A stretch of DNA of 64,000 nt from CBDBEU01 sp965204565 (GTDB lineage Bacteria; Pseudomonadota; Alphaproteobacteria; Rhizobiales; TMED25), in contig CBDBEU010000005.1 in the NCBI GenBank assembly GCA_965204565.1, positions 1,364,001 through 1,428,000 of the forward strand, written 5' to 3'. Made by a program: the position numbers and the translations under genes. The notes under the pieces were generated by a model. It was not told where the DNA came from, searched no databases, and saw nothing but the letters and a program-made list of their open reading frames with translations. Below, piece after piece: positions 54,519 through 63,472 of this stretch (position 1 is the first letter of the stretch; each line of letters begins with the position of its first letter).

Positions 54519-55688
54519 ATGGACGAAAGCCGGACCGGAGCCCGTCTCGATGATCGCCAGCGCATTGCGTGGCTTCGATTGTTAAGATCGGAGAATATCG
54601 GTCCAAGATCGTTTCACGAACTGGTCAATAGGTTCGGCGGTGCGAGCGCAGCCTTGGAGGCACTGCCGGAGCTGGCGCGGCGTGGCGGCAGGCGCAATGG
54701 CGTGCGCGTATTTGCACAAGAAGCGGCAGAGGACGAGTTGGAGGCGGTATCCCGCGCCGGTGCCGTACTGGCCGTACCCGGAGAGGACGGATACCCGCCA
54801 GCACTTGCTCATATCCATGACGCCCCGCCACTGCTGTGCGTCAAAGGCCGCCCGGAACTCAGCATAGGCCGCATCGTCGCCGTGGTCGGCGCAAGACAAG
54901 CATCCGCACTTGGCCAGAGGATGGCAGCGCTGATCGCGCGTGAATTGGGCTCCCGGGGTTATGTCGTTACCTCCGGCCTTGCTCGCGGCGTTGATACATC
55001 AGCGCATGAAGCCTCCCTTTCAAGCGGAACCATCGCGGCACTGGCTGGTGGAATCGACATCGTCTATCCACCGCAGAACGAAGCGTTGATGGATCAGATC
55101 GGAAAAACCGGGCTACTGGTGAGCGAAATGCCGCCGGGCTTGAAGCCCGGTGCGCGGCATTTTCCGCGCCGCAATCGGCTGATCTCGGGCATGTCGCTCG
55201 GTGTGGTGATCATTGAGGCTGCACGGCGGTCGGGATCACTCATCACAGCCCGGATGGCACTCGAACAGGGGCGCGAGGTGTTCGCGGTTCCAGGCTCTCC
55301 TCTCGATCCTCGCGCGGAGGGCGCCAATCGATTGATCCGCGACGGCGCTACCCTGACCAGGTCAGCCGACGACGTCATTGAAGGACTTGAACCGATGCTC
55401 GGAACTATCGCTGCCGGCCCCGACGATGCCGCCAATGGACTTGCTGATTTTGCTGAAGGAGCGAACCGACCAGCGCCGGACCCGCCCGATGAAGATGCAC
55501 GCGCCGGCATAACCGCGCTTCTCAGCGTCAGCCCAACATCGATTGACGATATTATCCGTCGGTCAGGCAGCGATGCCGCAATTGTTGCAGGTGTTTTGCT
55601 GGAGTTGGAACTCGCCGGACGGCTGGTGCGCCAATCAGGACAACTTGTGGCACTGGCACCGCAAGATGAGGCAACGCGTTCGTATTAA
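54519..55688 (+). CDS. dprA: DNA-processing protein DprA
   Basis: Loads RecA on incoming single-stranded DNA in natural transformation. 389 residues. An N-terminal helical domain (LRLLRSENIGPRSF) precedes the Rossmann core with VVGARQASALGQRMA, YVVTSGLARGVDTSAH and ALAGGIDIVYPPQN. A C-terminal winged helix (about 330-389) includes SIDDIIRRSG. A GTG at 54510 overlapping the plsY stop is an alternative start adding three residues. Overlaps the end of the opposite-strand gene at 55685 by 4 bp. Confidence 0.93.
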   Translation: MDESRTGARLDDRQRIAWLRLLRSENIGPRSFHELVNRFGGASAALEALPELARRGGRRNGVRVFAQEAAEDELEAVSRAGAVLAVPGEDGYPPALAHIHDAPPLLCVKGRPELSIGRIVAVVGARQASALGQRMAALIARELGSRGYVVTSGLARGVDTSAHEASLSSGTIAALAGGIDIVYPPQNEALMDQIGKTGLLVSEMPPGLKPGARHFPRRNRLISGMSLGVVIIEAARRSGSLITARMALEQGREVFAVPGSPLDPRAEGANRLIRDGATLTRSADDVIEGLEPMLGTIAAGPDDAANGLADFAEGANRPAPDPPDEDARAGITALLSVSPTSIDDIIRRSGSDAAIVAGVLLELELAGRLVRQSGQLVALAPQDEATRSY

Positions 55689-55939
55689 CCGAAGGGACTG
55701 CATGGTCGGCGTTGGAACAAGCACCAGCCTATCCCTCGAATTCGAGGCTCGGGGGAACGCGGGCATTCTGATTGCACCTTTGCTTCCTCAGCCGCCATAT
55801 CGAGGATGTGTGCGAGCAGATCATAGCCGGCGAAATTGGCCGGATCACGAAGCTCTATCGTCATGTCGGAAATGTAACGTGCGGCTTCCGCCCGCCTTCC
55901 CGGGCTTTCGTCGTTTCTGACGGCAGATGGATGACGTGA
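55685..55939 (-). CDS. Small conserved hypothetical protein
   Basis: 84 residues. The central AARYISDMTIELRDPANFAG followed by YDLLAHILDMAAEEA matches a small protein common in Hyphomicrobiales (pattern YIxxMxxELRxLAxxxxLxxLAyLLxMAxxEA). Function unknown. The C-terminal SPEPRIRGIGWCLFQ is less typical. Convergent with dprA, sharing 4 bp at the stops. Confidence 0.65.
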   Translation of the reverse strand, partial: SRHPSAVRNDESPGRRAEAARYISDMTIELRDPANFAGYDLLAHILDMAAEEAKVQSECPRSPEPRIRGIGWCLFQRRPCSPFG

Positions 55940-56167
55940 CATGATTGGAATCGTTGGTCTCAAACGACATCTATCTATACAAGATTATTTATCCGCCACT
56001 CAACTATAAATAGAAGCATTTGATGAGCAAAACACACATCGTTTGACAGCGGGGCAACGAGCACCCATGTTGCGCTGCCGTGAACGGACAGGTGAGTCAC
56101 TCTCTCGGACCGTTCGTGACCCCATCAATTTCAGCGCCCATCAATTTCAGCAATCGAATCGGACCAT
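55940..56167. other. Intergenic region upstream of topA
   Basis: Divergent promoter region between the small gene at 55685 and topA. An AT-rich core around 55975-56040 is the likely promoter zone, but no clear -35/-10 pair at 17 bp stood out. The phrase CCCATCAATTTCAGC is repeated about 16 bp apart near 56125-56150. Confidence 0.4.
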
Positions 56168-58726
56168 ATGAACGTCGTCGTTGTTGAATCGCCTGCCAAG
56201 GCGAAGACGATCAACCGCTATCTCGGCAGTGACTATACCGTGCTCGCCTCCTATGGCCATGTGCGTGATCTGCCGTCAAAGGATGGCTCTGTCAAACCAG
56301 ACCGGGATTTCGAAATGACCTGGCAGGTCGACCCGAAATCCGCCAAACGGGTCAACGATATCGTCGCTGCGCTGAAAGGCGCAGAACGGCTCATATTGGC
56401 GACCGACCCCGACCGCGAGGGCGAGGCGATTTCGTGGCACGTACTGGAATTGCTGAAGCGCAAGGGTGCGCTCAAAGGCGTGGATGTCGAACGCGTGGTG
56501 TTCAATGCGGTGACCAAAAGCGCAATTGTCGAAGCGATGGCTCATCCGCGCAAGCTCGACGAGGATCTGGTTGAAGCCTATCTCGCTCGCCGCGCACTTG
56601 ATTATCTGGTCGGGTTCACGCTCTCGCCGGTGTTGTGGCGCAAACTGCCGGGTTCGCGCTCGGCCGGACGCGTTCAATCGGTCGCGCTGCGCCTGATCTG
56701 CGAGCGCGAGCTCCAGATTGAAAGTTTTCGCGCGCGCGAATACTGGACCATCGATGCGAATCTGCGCACGCTCGAGGATGAACCGTTCACTGCCAAACTA
56801 GTGGCACGTGACGGCGAAAAACTCGATCGCTTCGCCATCGGCGATGAAGCACAAGCCAGCGCCATCAAGAGCAGTCTTGAAGGTCAGGAGTGTTCCGTCT
56901 CCGGTGTTGAGCGCAAGGATGCCAAACGCCACCCGCAACCGCCCTTCACCACCTCGACCCTGCAGCAGGAAGCCTCGCGAAAACTGGGTTTTGGTGCGAG
57001 CCGCACCATGCAGATTGCACAGCGTTTGTACGAAGGCATCAATATCGGTGGAGAAACGGTCGGTCTCATAACCTATATGCGTACCGACGGGGTGCAGATT
57101 GCTGACGAGGCAATTGTTTCCTGCCGGGATGTGATTTCAGGGCGATATGGGCGCAATTACATGCCTGATGCGCCCAGGGTCTACCGGGTCAAGGCGAAGA
57201 ATGCACAAGAGGCACATGAAGCGATCCGCCCGACCGATCTCGACCGCCGTCCAAACGATGTTGCAGCAACGCTCGAACCCGATCAGGCAAAGCTCTATGA
57301 GCTGATCTGGAAGCGCACGCTGGCAAGCCAGATGGCGAGTGCAGAACTGGAGCGAACCGCCGCCGATATTGCTGTCACCGGCAGTAACGGCATCGCCAAT
57401 GTGCTGCGCGCCACCGGTCAGGTGATCCGGTTTGATGGTTTTCTCACGCTCTATCAGGAAAGCAGCGACGACAGTGACGAGGGTGATGATGGCCGGCTAC
57501 CCGCCCTTGCCGAGCGCGATGCGCTGGGACTGGATGAAATTCTGGCAGGCCGGCATTTCACTGAACCGCCGCCGCGCTTTACTGAAGCAAGCCTGATCAA
57601 GCGCATGGAAGAGCGCGGTATCGGGCGGCCTTCGACCTATGCCCAGACGCTCACGGTGCTGCGTGAGCGCGACTATGTGACACTGGAAAAGCGCCGCCTG
57701 TTTCCCCATGACAAAGGCCGGCTGGTGACCGCGTTTCTGGAATCGTTCTTCACCCGCTATGTGCAGTACGACTTCACTGCGGAATTGGAAGAAAAACTCG
57801 ACCTGATCTCCAATGGCGAGTTCGAATGGAAGGCGCTGTTGCGCGATTTTTGGTCACAGCTTGAGAGCGACGTTGAGGGTATTTCGGACCTACGGATCAC
57901 ACAGGTGCTCAATGCACTGAATGAAGTTCTGGGTCCGCACATCTTCCCCGATCCCGGAGATGGTACCGACCCGCGCAAATGCCCATCCTGCGAGGATGGA
58001 CAGGTCAGTCTCAAAGTCGGCCGCCTCGGCGCTTTTATCGGCTGCTCGAACTATCCGGATTGCCATCACACGCGCCAATTGGCGGTAGGCAATGGAAATG
58101 AGGCTGCAAAGCAGGCGCAAGAAGCGCGTGTGCTGGGACCTGATCCTGAAACCGGCGAGGATGTTTCCATCCAGAACGGCCGTTTTGGACCCTATGTCCA
58201 GCTTGGCGCGGCGAGTGATGGCGAAAAGCCCAAACGGGCATCAATCCCTGCAAGCGAAGACCCGGCATCGCTGACGCTGGAGCGTGCATTGGCGCTGTTA
58301 TCACTGCCGCGCGAAGTCGGGATCCATCCCGAAACCGGCAAACCGATCAATGCCGGCATTGGCCGCTATGGCCCGTTTGTTCAGCATGAACGCACCTACG
58401 CAAACCTCGAATCGGTCGAAGAAGTATTCACCGTCGGGCTCAACCGGGCGGTCACGCTGATCGCGGAAAAGCAGAGAATTGGCGGGCGTGGATCGGCGAA
58501 GTCGCTCAAGGATCTTGGTGCGCATCCGAGTGATGGTGAGCCGGTATTCGTGATGGATGGGCGTTACGGGCCTTATGTCAAACACGGCAAGACCAATGCC
58601 ACATTGCCGCGCGGTACCGACCCGCAAAACGTGACCATGGAGACGGCCGTTGAGCTGATTGCGGCCAAAGCAGCAGCCGGTCCGCGCAAGCGCGGCACCC
58701 GCAAATCAAAGGCCGCCACTGGCTGA
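56168..58726 (+). CDS. topA: DNA topoisomerase I
   Basis: Type IA enzyme relaxing negative supercoils, 852 residues. The TOPRIM domain starts at the N-terminus (VVVESPAKAKTINRYLG) with DPDREGEAISWH. The cleaving tyrosine is Tyr303 in GLITYMRTDG. SAGRVQSVALRLICERE and RTDG-region motifs are intact. Near residue 605 there is one four-Cys zinc ribbon (CPSCEDG...GCSNYPDC), followed by three C-terminal repeats of the G-x-RYGPYV type and a lysine-rich tail. The stop shares bases with the rnr start (TGATG). Confidence 0.97.
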   Translation: MNVVVVESPAKAKTINRYLGSDYTVLASYGHVRDLPSKDGSVKPDRDFEMTWQVDPKSAKRVNDIVAALKGAERLILATDPDREGEAISWHVLELLKRKGALKGVDVERVVFNAVTKSAIVEAMAHPRKLDEDLVEAYLARRALDYLVGFTLSPVLWRKLPGSRSAGRVQSVALRLICERELQIESFRAREYWTIDANLRTLEDEPFTAKLVARDGEKLDRFAIGDEAQASAIKSSLEGQECSVSGVERKDAKRHPQPPFTTSTLQQEASRKLGFGASRTMQIAQRLYEGINIGGETVGLITYMRTDGVQIADEAIVSCRDVISGRYGRNYMPDAPRVYRVKAKNAQEAHEAIRPTDLDRRPNDVAATLEPDQAKLYELIWKRTLASQMASAELERTAADIAVTGSNGIANVLRATGQVIRFDGFLTLYQESSDDSDEGDDGRLPALAERDALGLDEILAGRHFTEPPPRFTEASLIKRMEERGIGRPSTYAQTLTVLRERDYVTLEKRRLFPHDKGRLVTAFLESFFTRYVQYDFTAELEEKLDLISNGEFEWKALLRDFWSQLESDVEGISDLRITQVLNALNEVLGPHIFPDPGDGTDPRKCPSCEDGQVSLKVGRLGAFIGCSNYPDCHHTRQLAVGNGNEAAKQAQEARVLGPDPETGEDVSIQNGRFGPYVQLGAASDGEKPKRASIPASEDPASLTLERALALLSLPREVGIHPETGKPINAGIGRYGPFVQHERTYANLESVEEVFTVGLNRAVTLIAEKQRIGGRGSAKSLKDLGAHPSDGEPVFVMDGRYGPYVKHGKTNATLPRGTDPQNVTMETAVELIAAKAAAGPRKRGTRKSKAATG

Positions 58727-61014
58727 TGCCCCGACCGCACCGGCCCCGCACCTCAACCGCCTCATCCAGGCCATCGGGATTGGCCGCGCGCGCGGGCAAA
58801 ATACCGAGCAAGGCCGAAATTCGGAGTTTTGTCGATTCTGCACCTGGTCGTGTCGGGCGACGTGAAATTGCACGTGCATTCGGTCTGGGTATCGCAGAAC
58901 GCAATGCGTTGAAGAAGCTTTGGCGTGAAATCAAAGCAGAGCGCATTAGCAAGCCCGGAGGCTGCACCACTGCCCGTTCCAATGGGCTTCCGCCTGTTGG
59001 TCTGGCAACAGTCAGCGACGTTGATGATGATGGAGCTATCAGCGTCACCCCGCATCATGATGACGGTGCGGCGGGTTCATTTGCGCTGCGCGGACTGAAG
59101 CAAGAATCGATTTCAATAGCTCTCGGGCTTGGAGATCGGGTGCTAGTGCGCTTCATCACGCCGGGTGGCGGTGAAGGGCACGCAGGTGAGCGCCATGCAC
59201 GCCTGATTCGCCATCTTGGCCGGAACACGCGCCGGATAACCGGTATTGTTTCGGGACCCATGGGCGGGCCCTACTGGCTTGAATCGGTTTCTAAGCGCAA
59301 GCGGGATGATGTCGCACTCGATCCAGCCGGAACGCCTGTCTCGGTCGGCGATCTGGTATCGGCAGAGATAGATGGGGAGAAGAGGCGCGGCGCGGCGCGA
59401 TTGATAACTATACACGGACCGGCAGCAGCGGTATCGCAAACAAGTCTCATAGCGGTGCACGAATACGAAATACGCCACGAATTTCCGCAGGCTGTCGTGG
59501 AAGAGGCAGCTGCCGCTCAAGCCCCCTCGCCCGCCGGCCGCACCGATCTTAGCCACGTACCCTTCATCACCATCGATCCGGAAGACGCGCGCGACCATGA
59601 CGACGCGGTGCATGCCATGCCCGACCCGGATGCCGGCAACCCGGACGGCTGGATCATTCAGGTCGCGATTGCCGATGTCGCACATTTCGTGCGTCCCGGA
59701 TCGGCACTCGATCGCGAAGCACGCAAGCGCGGCAATTCGGTCTATTTTCCTGACCGCGTGGTGCCGATGTTGCCTGAAGCATTGTCGACTGATCTGTGTT
59801 CACTCAAACTAGGCGTAGAGCGCGCCGCCTTTGTCGCTCGCATGGTGTTCGACGCATCCGGTGCGATGCGGCACCACAGCTTTGAACGCGCCATTATCGT
59901 ATCACGCGCCAACCTCACCTATGTCGATGCGCAGCAGGCCATAGACGGTGCTGCGGACGCGAACTCGGGCGAGTTCCTTGACCAGGCGCTGCGACCACTA
60001 TGGGCAGCCTACGCAGTTCTGTCCCACGGGCGCGAGCGTCGCGACCCGCTCGCGCTTGTACTGCCTGAAAGGCGCATCCTGTTCGATGAGAGCGGAGAGC
60101 CGTGCGATGTGATCACACCGCCACGACTTGATTCTCATTGTCTGATCGAAGAGTTCATGATCCAGGCCAATGTCGCCATCGCGGAGACGCTTGAAAACCG
60201 CAAAGTCGCATTTTTGCGCCGCGTCCACGATGCGCCGGCAACGGAAAAAGTGGACGCTTTGGGCGAATATCTTCGCAGCCTCGATCTCAAGCTGGCGCGC
60301 GTCCAGAGCCTAACGACCTCTCATTTCAACCATTTGATCGCACAGGCCGAATCAACACCGCATGGCGATGCCGTGGCCCAGGCGGTATTGCGCGCCCAGA
60401 GTCAGGCAGTCTACGGTGCACGCGACCGTGGACATTTCGGCCTCAATCTGCGGCGCTACGCTCATTTCACCTCGCCGATTAGACGCTATGCCGACATCAT
60501 CGCTCACCGGGCTCTGATCTCCCAGATGGCTCTTGGACCGGACGGCAATGACCGTGAAACCATCGCCGCGCTTGATGAAATAGGAGCGCAGATTTCAGAA
60601 GCTGAGCGCCGCGCCATGGCGGCCGAACGCGACACCGCTGACAGGTTGATAACTCGCTTGCTTGCCAAACGGGTGGGTGCAATTTTCTCTGGCCGTATTG
60701 CTGGAATGGTGCGCTCAGGCCTGTTTGTCGAACTCGACGAGACCGGTGCCAGCGGTTTTGTCGCCGCGGCTGCTCTGGGACGCAAGCATGGTGACTATTT
60801 CACTGCTGACGAGGCGACATTCTCACTTCGTGGTCGGGAAAGCGGTAGCGGCTATCGCATCGGCGAGCGTGTTGAAGTGCGGCTGACTGATGCCGAACCG
60901 ATGAGTGGTTCTCTTGATTTTGAGATGTTGACGCTGCCCCGCAAACTGGCTTCAAGCCGGCGCCGGTGTGCAGACCGCCCAATCAGGCGGGGACGCCGGG
61001 AACAGGCCCGGTGA
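58726..61014 (+). CDS. rnr: Ribonuclease R
   Basis: 3'-5' exoribonuclease of the RNB family, 762 residues. N-terminal winged-helix (SKAEIRSFVDSAPGRVGRRE), cold-shock/OB domains, the RNB catalytic block TIDPEDARDHDDAVHA with the conserved aspartates, LNLRRYAHFTSPIRRYAD, and a C-terminal S1 domain (IAGMVRSGLFVELDETGASG). ATG at 58726 overlaps the topA stop; the 3' end overlaps the Nudix gene start (GTGA). Confidence 0.96.
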   Translation: MPRPHRPRTSTASSRPSGLAARAGKIPSKAEIRSFVDSAPGRVGRREIARAFGLGIAERNALKKLWREIKAERISKPGGCTTARSNGLPPVGLATVSDVDDDGAISVTPHHDDGAAGSFALRGLKQESISIALGLGDRVLVRFITPGGGEGHAGERHARLIRHLGRNTRRITGIVSGPMGGPYWLESVSKRKRDDVALDPAGTPVSVGDLVSAEIDGEKRRGAARLITIHGPAAAVSQTSLIAVHEYEIRHEFPQAVVEEAAAAQAPSPAGRTDLSHVPFITIDPEDARDHDDAVHAMPDPDAGNPDGWIIQVAIADVAHFVRPGSALDREARKRGNSVYFPDRVVPMLPEALSTDLCSLKLGVERAAFVARMVFDASGAMRHHSFERAIIVSRANLTYVDAQQAIDGAADANSGEFLDQALRPLWAAYAVLSHGRERRDPLALVLPERRILFDESGEPCDVITPPRLDSHCLIEEFMIQANVAIAETLENRKVAFLRRVHDAPATEKVDALGEYLRSLDLKLARVQSLTTSHFNHLIAQAESTPHGDAVAQAVLRAQSQAVYGARDRGHFGLNLRRYAHFTSPIRRYADIIAHRALISQMALGPDGNDRETIAALDEIGAQISEAERRAMAAERDTADRLITRLLAKRVGAIFSGRIAGMVRSGLFVELDETGASGFVAAAALGRKHGDYFTADEATFSLRGRESGSGYRIGERVEVRLTDAEPMSGSLDFEMLTLPRKLASSRRRCADRPIRRGRREQAR

Positions 61015-61772
61015 ACAAGCAGACGCCATTAAAAAGTGCCGAATTGGGGTCCGGCACATACCATGCCGGTGTGCGTCCACGCGATGCCGCAACGCTGATC
61101 ATCGTGCGCTTCGATACCGATACACCACGGGTATTGATGGGTAAGCGCCACGACGCCCATCGTTTCATGCCGGGAAAGGTGGTGTTTCCGGGCGGAAAGA
61201 TCGATCGTGCCGATTATGCCTTGTCCGGGATCGGCGATCTTGCACCCAAGACACGAGAGCTCCTGCTTGCCCGCGTGAGCGGGAAAGCAAGCGATCGCTG
61301 GGCGCGAGCCATTGCGCTTGCCGCCATTCGCGAAACATTTGAGGAGACCGGCATTCTTGTCGGCCGGCCGGCAGCTAAAGGCACAATACTTCCGCGATCC
61401 GCATACTGGCGTCCGTTTTTTGATCACGGTGTGGTGCCTGATGTTGAATCACTCGGTCTAGTTGCCAGAGCAATCACACCGCCGGGCATGGTGAGGCGCT
61501 TCGATACGCGTTTCTTTCTCGCTGAAGCACGCTCAATTGCCAAGCAGGTTGCACCGCCTAGCGATGAATTGGAGGCTCCCGGCTGGTTCACCTTCAATGA
61601 GGCGCGCCGAAGCGACATTCCAAGCATCACCGGGACGGTACTTGATCTGGCTGAAAAGCGCTTGCATGAATTCCGGACGGGGCGTCTCAGCCCTCAAGCG
61701 CCATTCCTCTATTTTCGCCACGGTCGGCGGGTGGTCGAACAGATTTCGCTCGCGCAAACCGCAAAGTGCTGA
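61011..61772 (+). CDS. Nudix hydrolase with an expanded Nudix box
   Basis: 253 residues from a GTG at 61011 overlapping the rnr stop. The Nudix box is split: FPGGKIDRADY is separated from AAIRETFEETGILVG by about 40 residues instead of the usual few. Box insertions of this kind are known in NUDT19-like and other CoA/ADP-sugar type Nudix proteins. Substrate cannot be read from sequence. The gene follows rnr and precedes rpmG, an order known in Hyphomicrobiales. Confidence 0.86.
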   Translation: MNKQTPLKSAELGSGTYHAGVRPRDAATLIIVRFDTDTPRVLMGKRHDAHRFMPGKVVFPGGKIDRADYALSGIGDLAPKTRELLLARVSGKASDRWARAIALAAIRETFEETGILVGRPAAKGTILPRSAYWRPFFDHGVVPDVESLGLVARAITPPGMVRRFDTRFFLAEARSIAKQVAPPSDELEAPGWFTFNEARRSDIPSITGTVLDLAEKRLHEFRTGRLSPQAPFLYFRHGRRVVEQISLAQTAKC

Positions 61773-61815
61773 CCTGCGGGACGGTTGGGTTGGCAGGTCA
61801 TCCAATTCGATTAAC

Positions 61816-61844
61816 TTGACACCAGCGCCTCGGGGTCATTATGT
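61816..61844 (+). promoter_or_regulatory. Promoter of rpmG
   Basis: TTGACA (61816-61821) and TTATGT (61839-61844) are 17 bp apart, 37 bp before the rpmG ATG. Confidence 0.6.
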
Positions 61845-61881
61845 GCGGCCAAGTTTATCAGTCAACGCGCAGGATATTGCC

Positions 61882-62049
61882 ATGGCCAAGGCACCATCGA
61901 TCAAAATCAAGCTCGAGAGCACAGCGGGCACCGGGTACTATTACGTCACCAAGAAAAATTCCCGCACGCAGACGGACAAGCTTTCGGTCAATAAATATGA
62001 TCCGGTTGTGCGCAAGCATGTTGAGTTCAAGGAAACGCGCATAAAATAG
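61882..62049 (+). CDS. rpmG: 50S ribosomal protein bL33
   Basis: 55 residues, MAKAPSIKIKLESTAGTGYY and so on, ending RKHVEFKETRIK. This is the zinc-free (Cys-less) L33 form usual in alphaproteobacteria. Own promoter upstream and a strong terminator 22 bp downstream. Confidence 0.97.
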   Translation: MAKAPSIKIKLESTAGTGYYYVTKKNSRTQTDKLSVNKYDPVVRKHVEFKETRIK

Positions 62050-62070
62050 CAGCGATCGAGTTCCCGGCAA

Positions 62071-62099
62071 AAAAGGCGCCGTCGATGACGGCGCCTTTT
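62071..62099 (+). terminator. Rho-independent terminator of rpmG
   Basis: AAAAGGCGCCGTC and GACGGCGCCTTTT pair perfectly around a GAT loop, followed by a T-tract. A 9-bp GC stem extended by A-T pairs. Confidence 0.92.
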
Positions 62100-62425
62100 G
62101 TATTTCCGGTGGCCAATCCGGATGATCTTCACAGGCTATAATTTCAGTGGCCGGCCGATAGCGGCATTCGTCGAGGACGACCACTCAAGCCACTAACCGA
62201 CCGGCCCACCCCACGGACCCAAGAGATGCGGCGGACCTGAGCACTCCGTAAGGCATTCTATAGCAGTCATCGCCGCTGTTATTCTTAACCGGCGACGCTA
62301 ATTCTCGGTGAACTTAAGATGCCGCCGTTCCGCGTTTCTATCAACGCGCTTTATATTTCGAATTGGATATTATTGATTGTGGAGCGAAACGCAATGAATA
62401 TATCTGAACTTACCGATACGTTCTA
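62100..62425. other. Intergenic region with a possible truncated gene start
   Basis: No complete gene. At 62394 an ATG preceded by GGAG opens MNISELTDTF and is cut at 62425 by the IS5-family insertion (TAG formed at the TA target). The upstream 50 bp are AT-rich and promoter-like. Only eleven codons remain, so identity cannot be given. Confidence 0.35.
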
Positions 62426-63274
62426 GGCTCAGAACCCATTAATTTGCATTGAAGTTCGATTTTTGATTCAGGATGGCAAAGGAGTTTGCCATGTCGGATC
62501 TGTTGCTGCTCTCACGCGCTCAAATGTCAAAGATCGAGCCATTCTTTCCCAGGTCCAACGGAGTTGCCCGGGGGGATGATCGTCGTGTTGTGTCAGGCAT
62601 CGTCTGCGTGCTGAAGCACGGGCTGCAATGGAAGGACGCAGCTGCGGCCTGCGGCCCGCACAAGACGCTCTGCAGTCGCTTTCGACGCTGGACCGAACTA
62701 CCGCGTGTTCGACAAGATTTTCAGTCACTTGACCGCTTCTGACGGGCCACCCGATACGCTGATGCCCGATACGCTGATGATTGATGCAACACACTTGAAG
62801 GCTCATCGCACCGCGTCGAGCCTTCTGAAAGGGGGTCTTCCCCGCCACATCGGGCGCACAAAAGGCGGGCCGAACACCAGACTCCATGACGTCTGCGATG
62901 GCGACGGACGACCGCCGGCCATGTGCCTGGCGGCTGGCCAGCTGTCGGATCATATCGGTGCGAAGCTCTTGTATCCGGGTCTCTAGTGATAGCGTCAAAG
63001 CTATAATGATCGCAGATAAGGGATACGATTCAGACGATGATCGCGCGGCGCTGAAAGCCGGGGGGATCACCCCGTGCATTCCGCCCCGAACAGGACGAAA
63101 GGCACCCGCTTCCTTCTGCAACATTCAATACAAACAGCGCCATAAGGTTGAGAACATGTTCGCACCGCTCAAGGACCGGCGCCGCATCGCGATATGACCG
63201 GCGGGCAGACGTCTTCATGGCCGCAATCACAATGGCAGCCATCCTCATATGGTGGCTATAATGAGTTCTGAGCC
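62426..63274 (+). mobile_element. IS5-family (IS427-like) element, frameshifted transposase
   Basis: The ends GGCTCAGAACCCATTAA and the complement of GGCTCAGAACTCATTATAG are flanked by TA (62424-62425 and 63275-63276). The transposase is read on the plus strand in three pieces: LLSRAQMSKIEPFFPRSNGV, then TLMIDATHLKAHRTASSLL with IGRTKGG, and IMIADKGYDSDD with RHKVENMFAPLKDRRR. All three DDE regions are recognisable, but frame changes near 62695 and 62985 and a stop at 63197 inactivate it. At 849 bp it is close to full length. Confidence 0.88.
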
Positions 63275-63276
63275 TA

Positions 63277-63350
63277 GAGCATTTTCACATTGAGCGTTGA
63301 TATCCTGCTGCGTGGAAGAAGTTTTCGCATTCGGCCGGGAGGAAGCAGTC
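63277..63350 (-). mobile_element. IS630-family terminal fragment
   Basis: GAGCATTTTCACATTGAGCG followed by the complement of codons for AECENFFHAAGYQR repeats the right end of the relic at 12436. It abuts the IS5-family element at a shared TA. The interior is replaced by a different transposase remnant from about 63455. Confidence 0.7.
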
Positions 63351-63472
63351 GGACCCCCTGCAGACCCCTGTCTTCTGCCTGGAATCGGGTGACGAGAGCG
63401 CCTTTACGGCCGCGATGCGTGTCGGCCCTTTGCCTGGGTTGTGGTTCGGGATTTGGTTTCGCCGGGGCCGGG

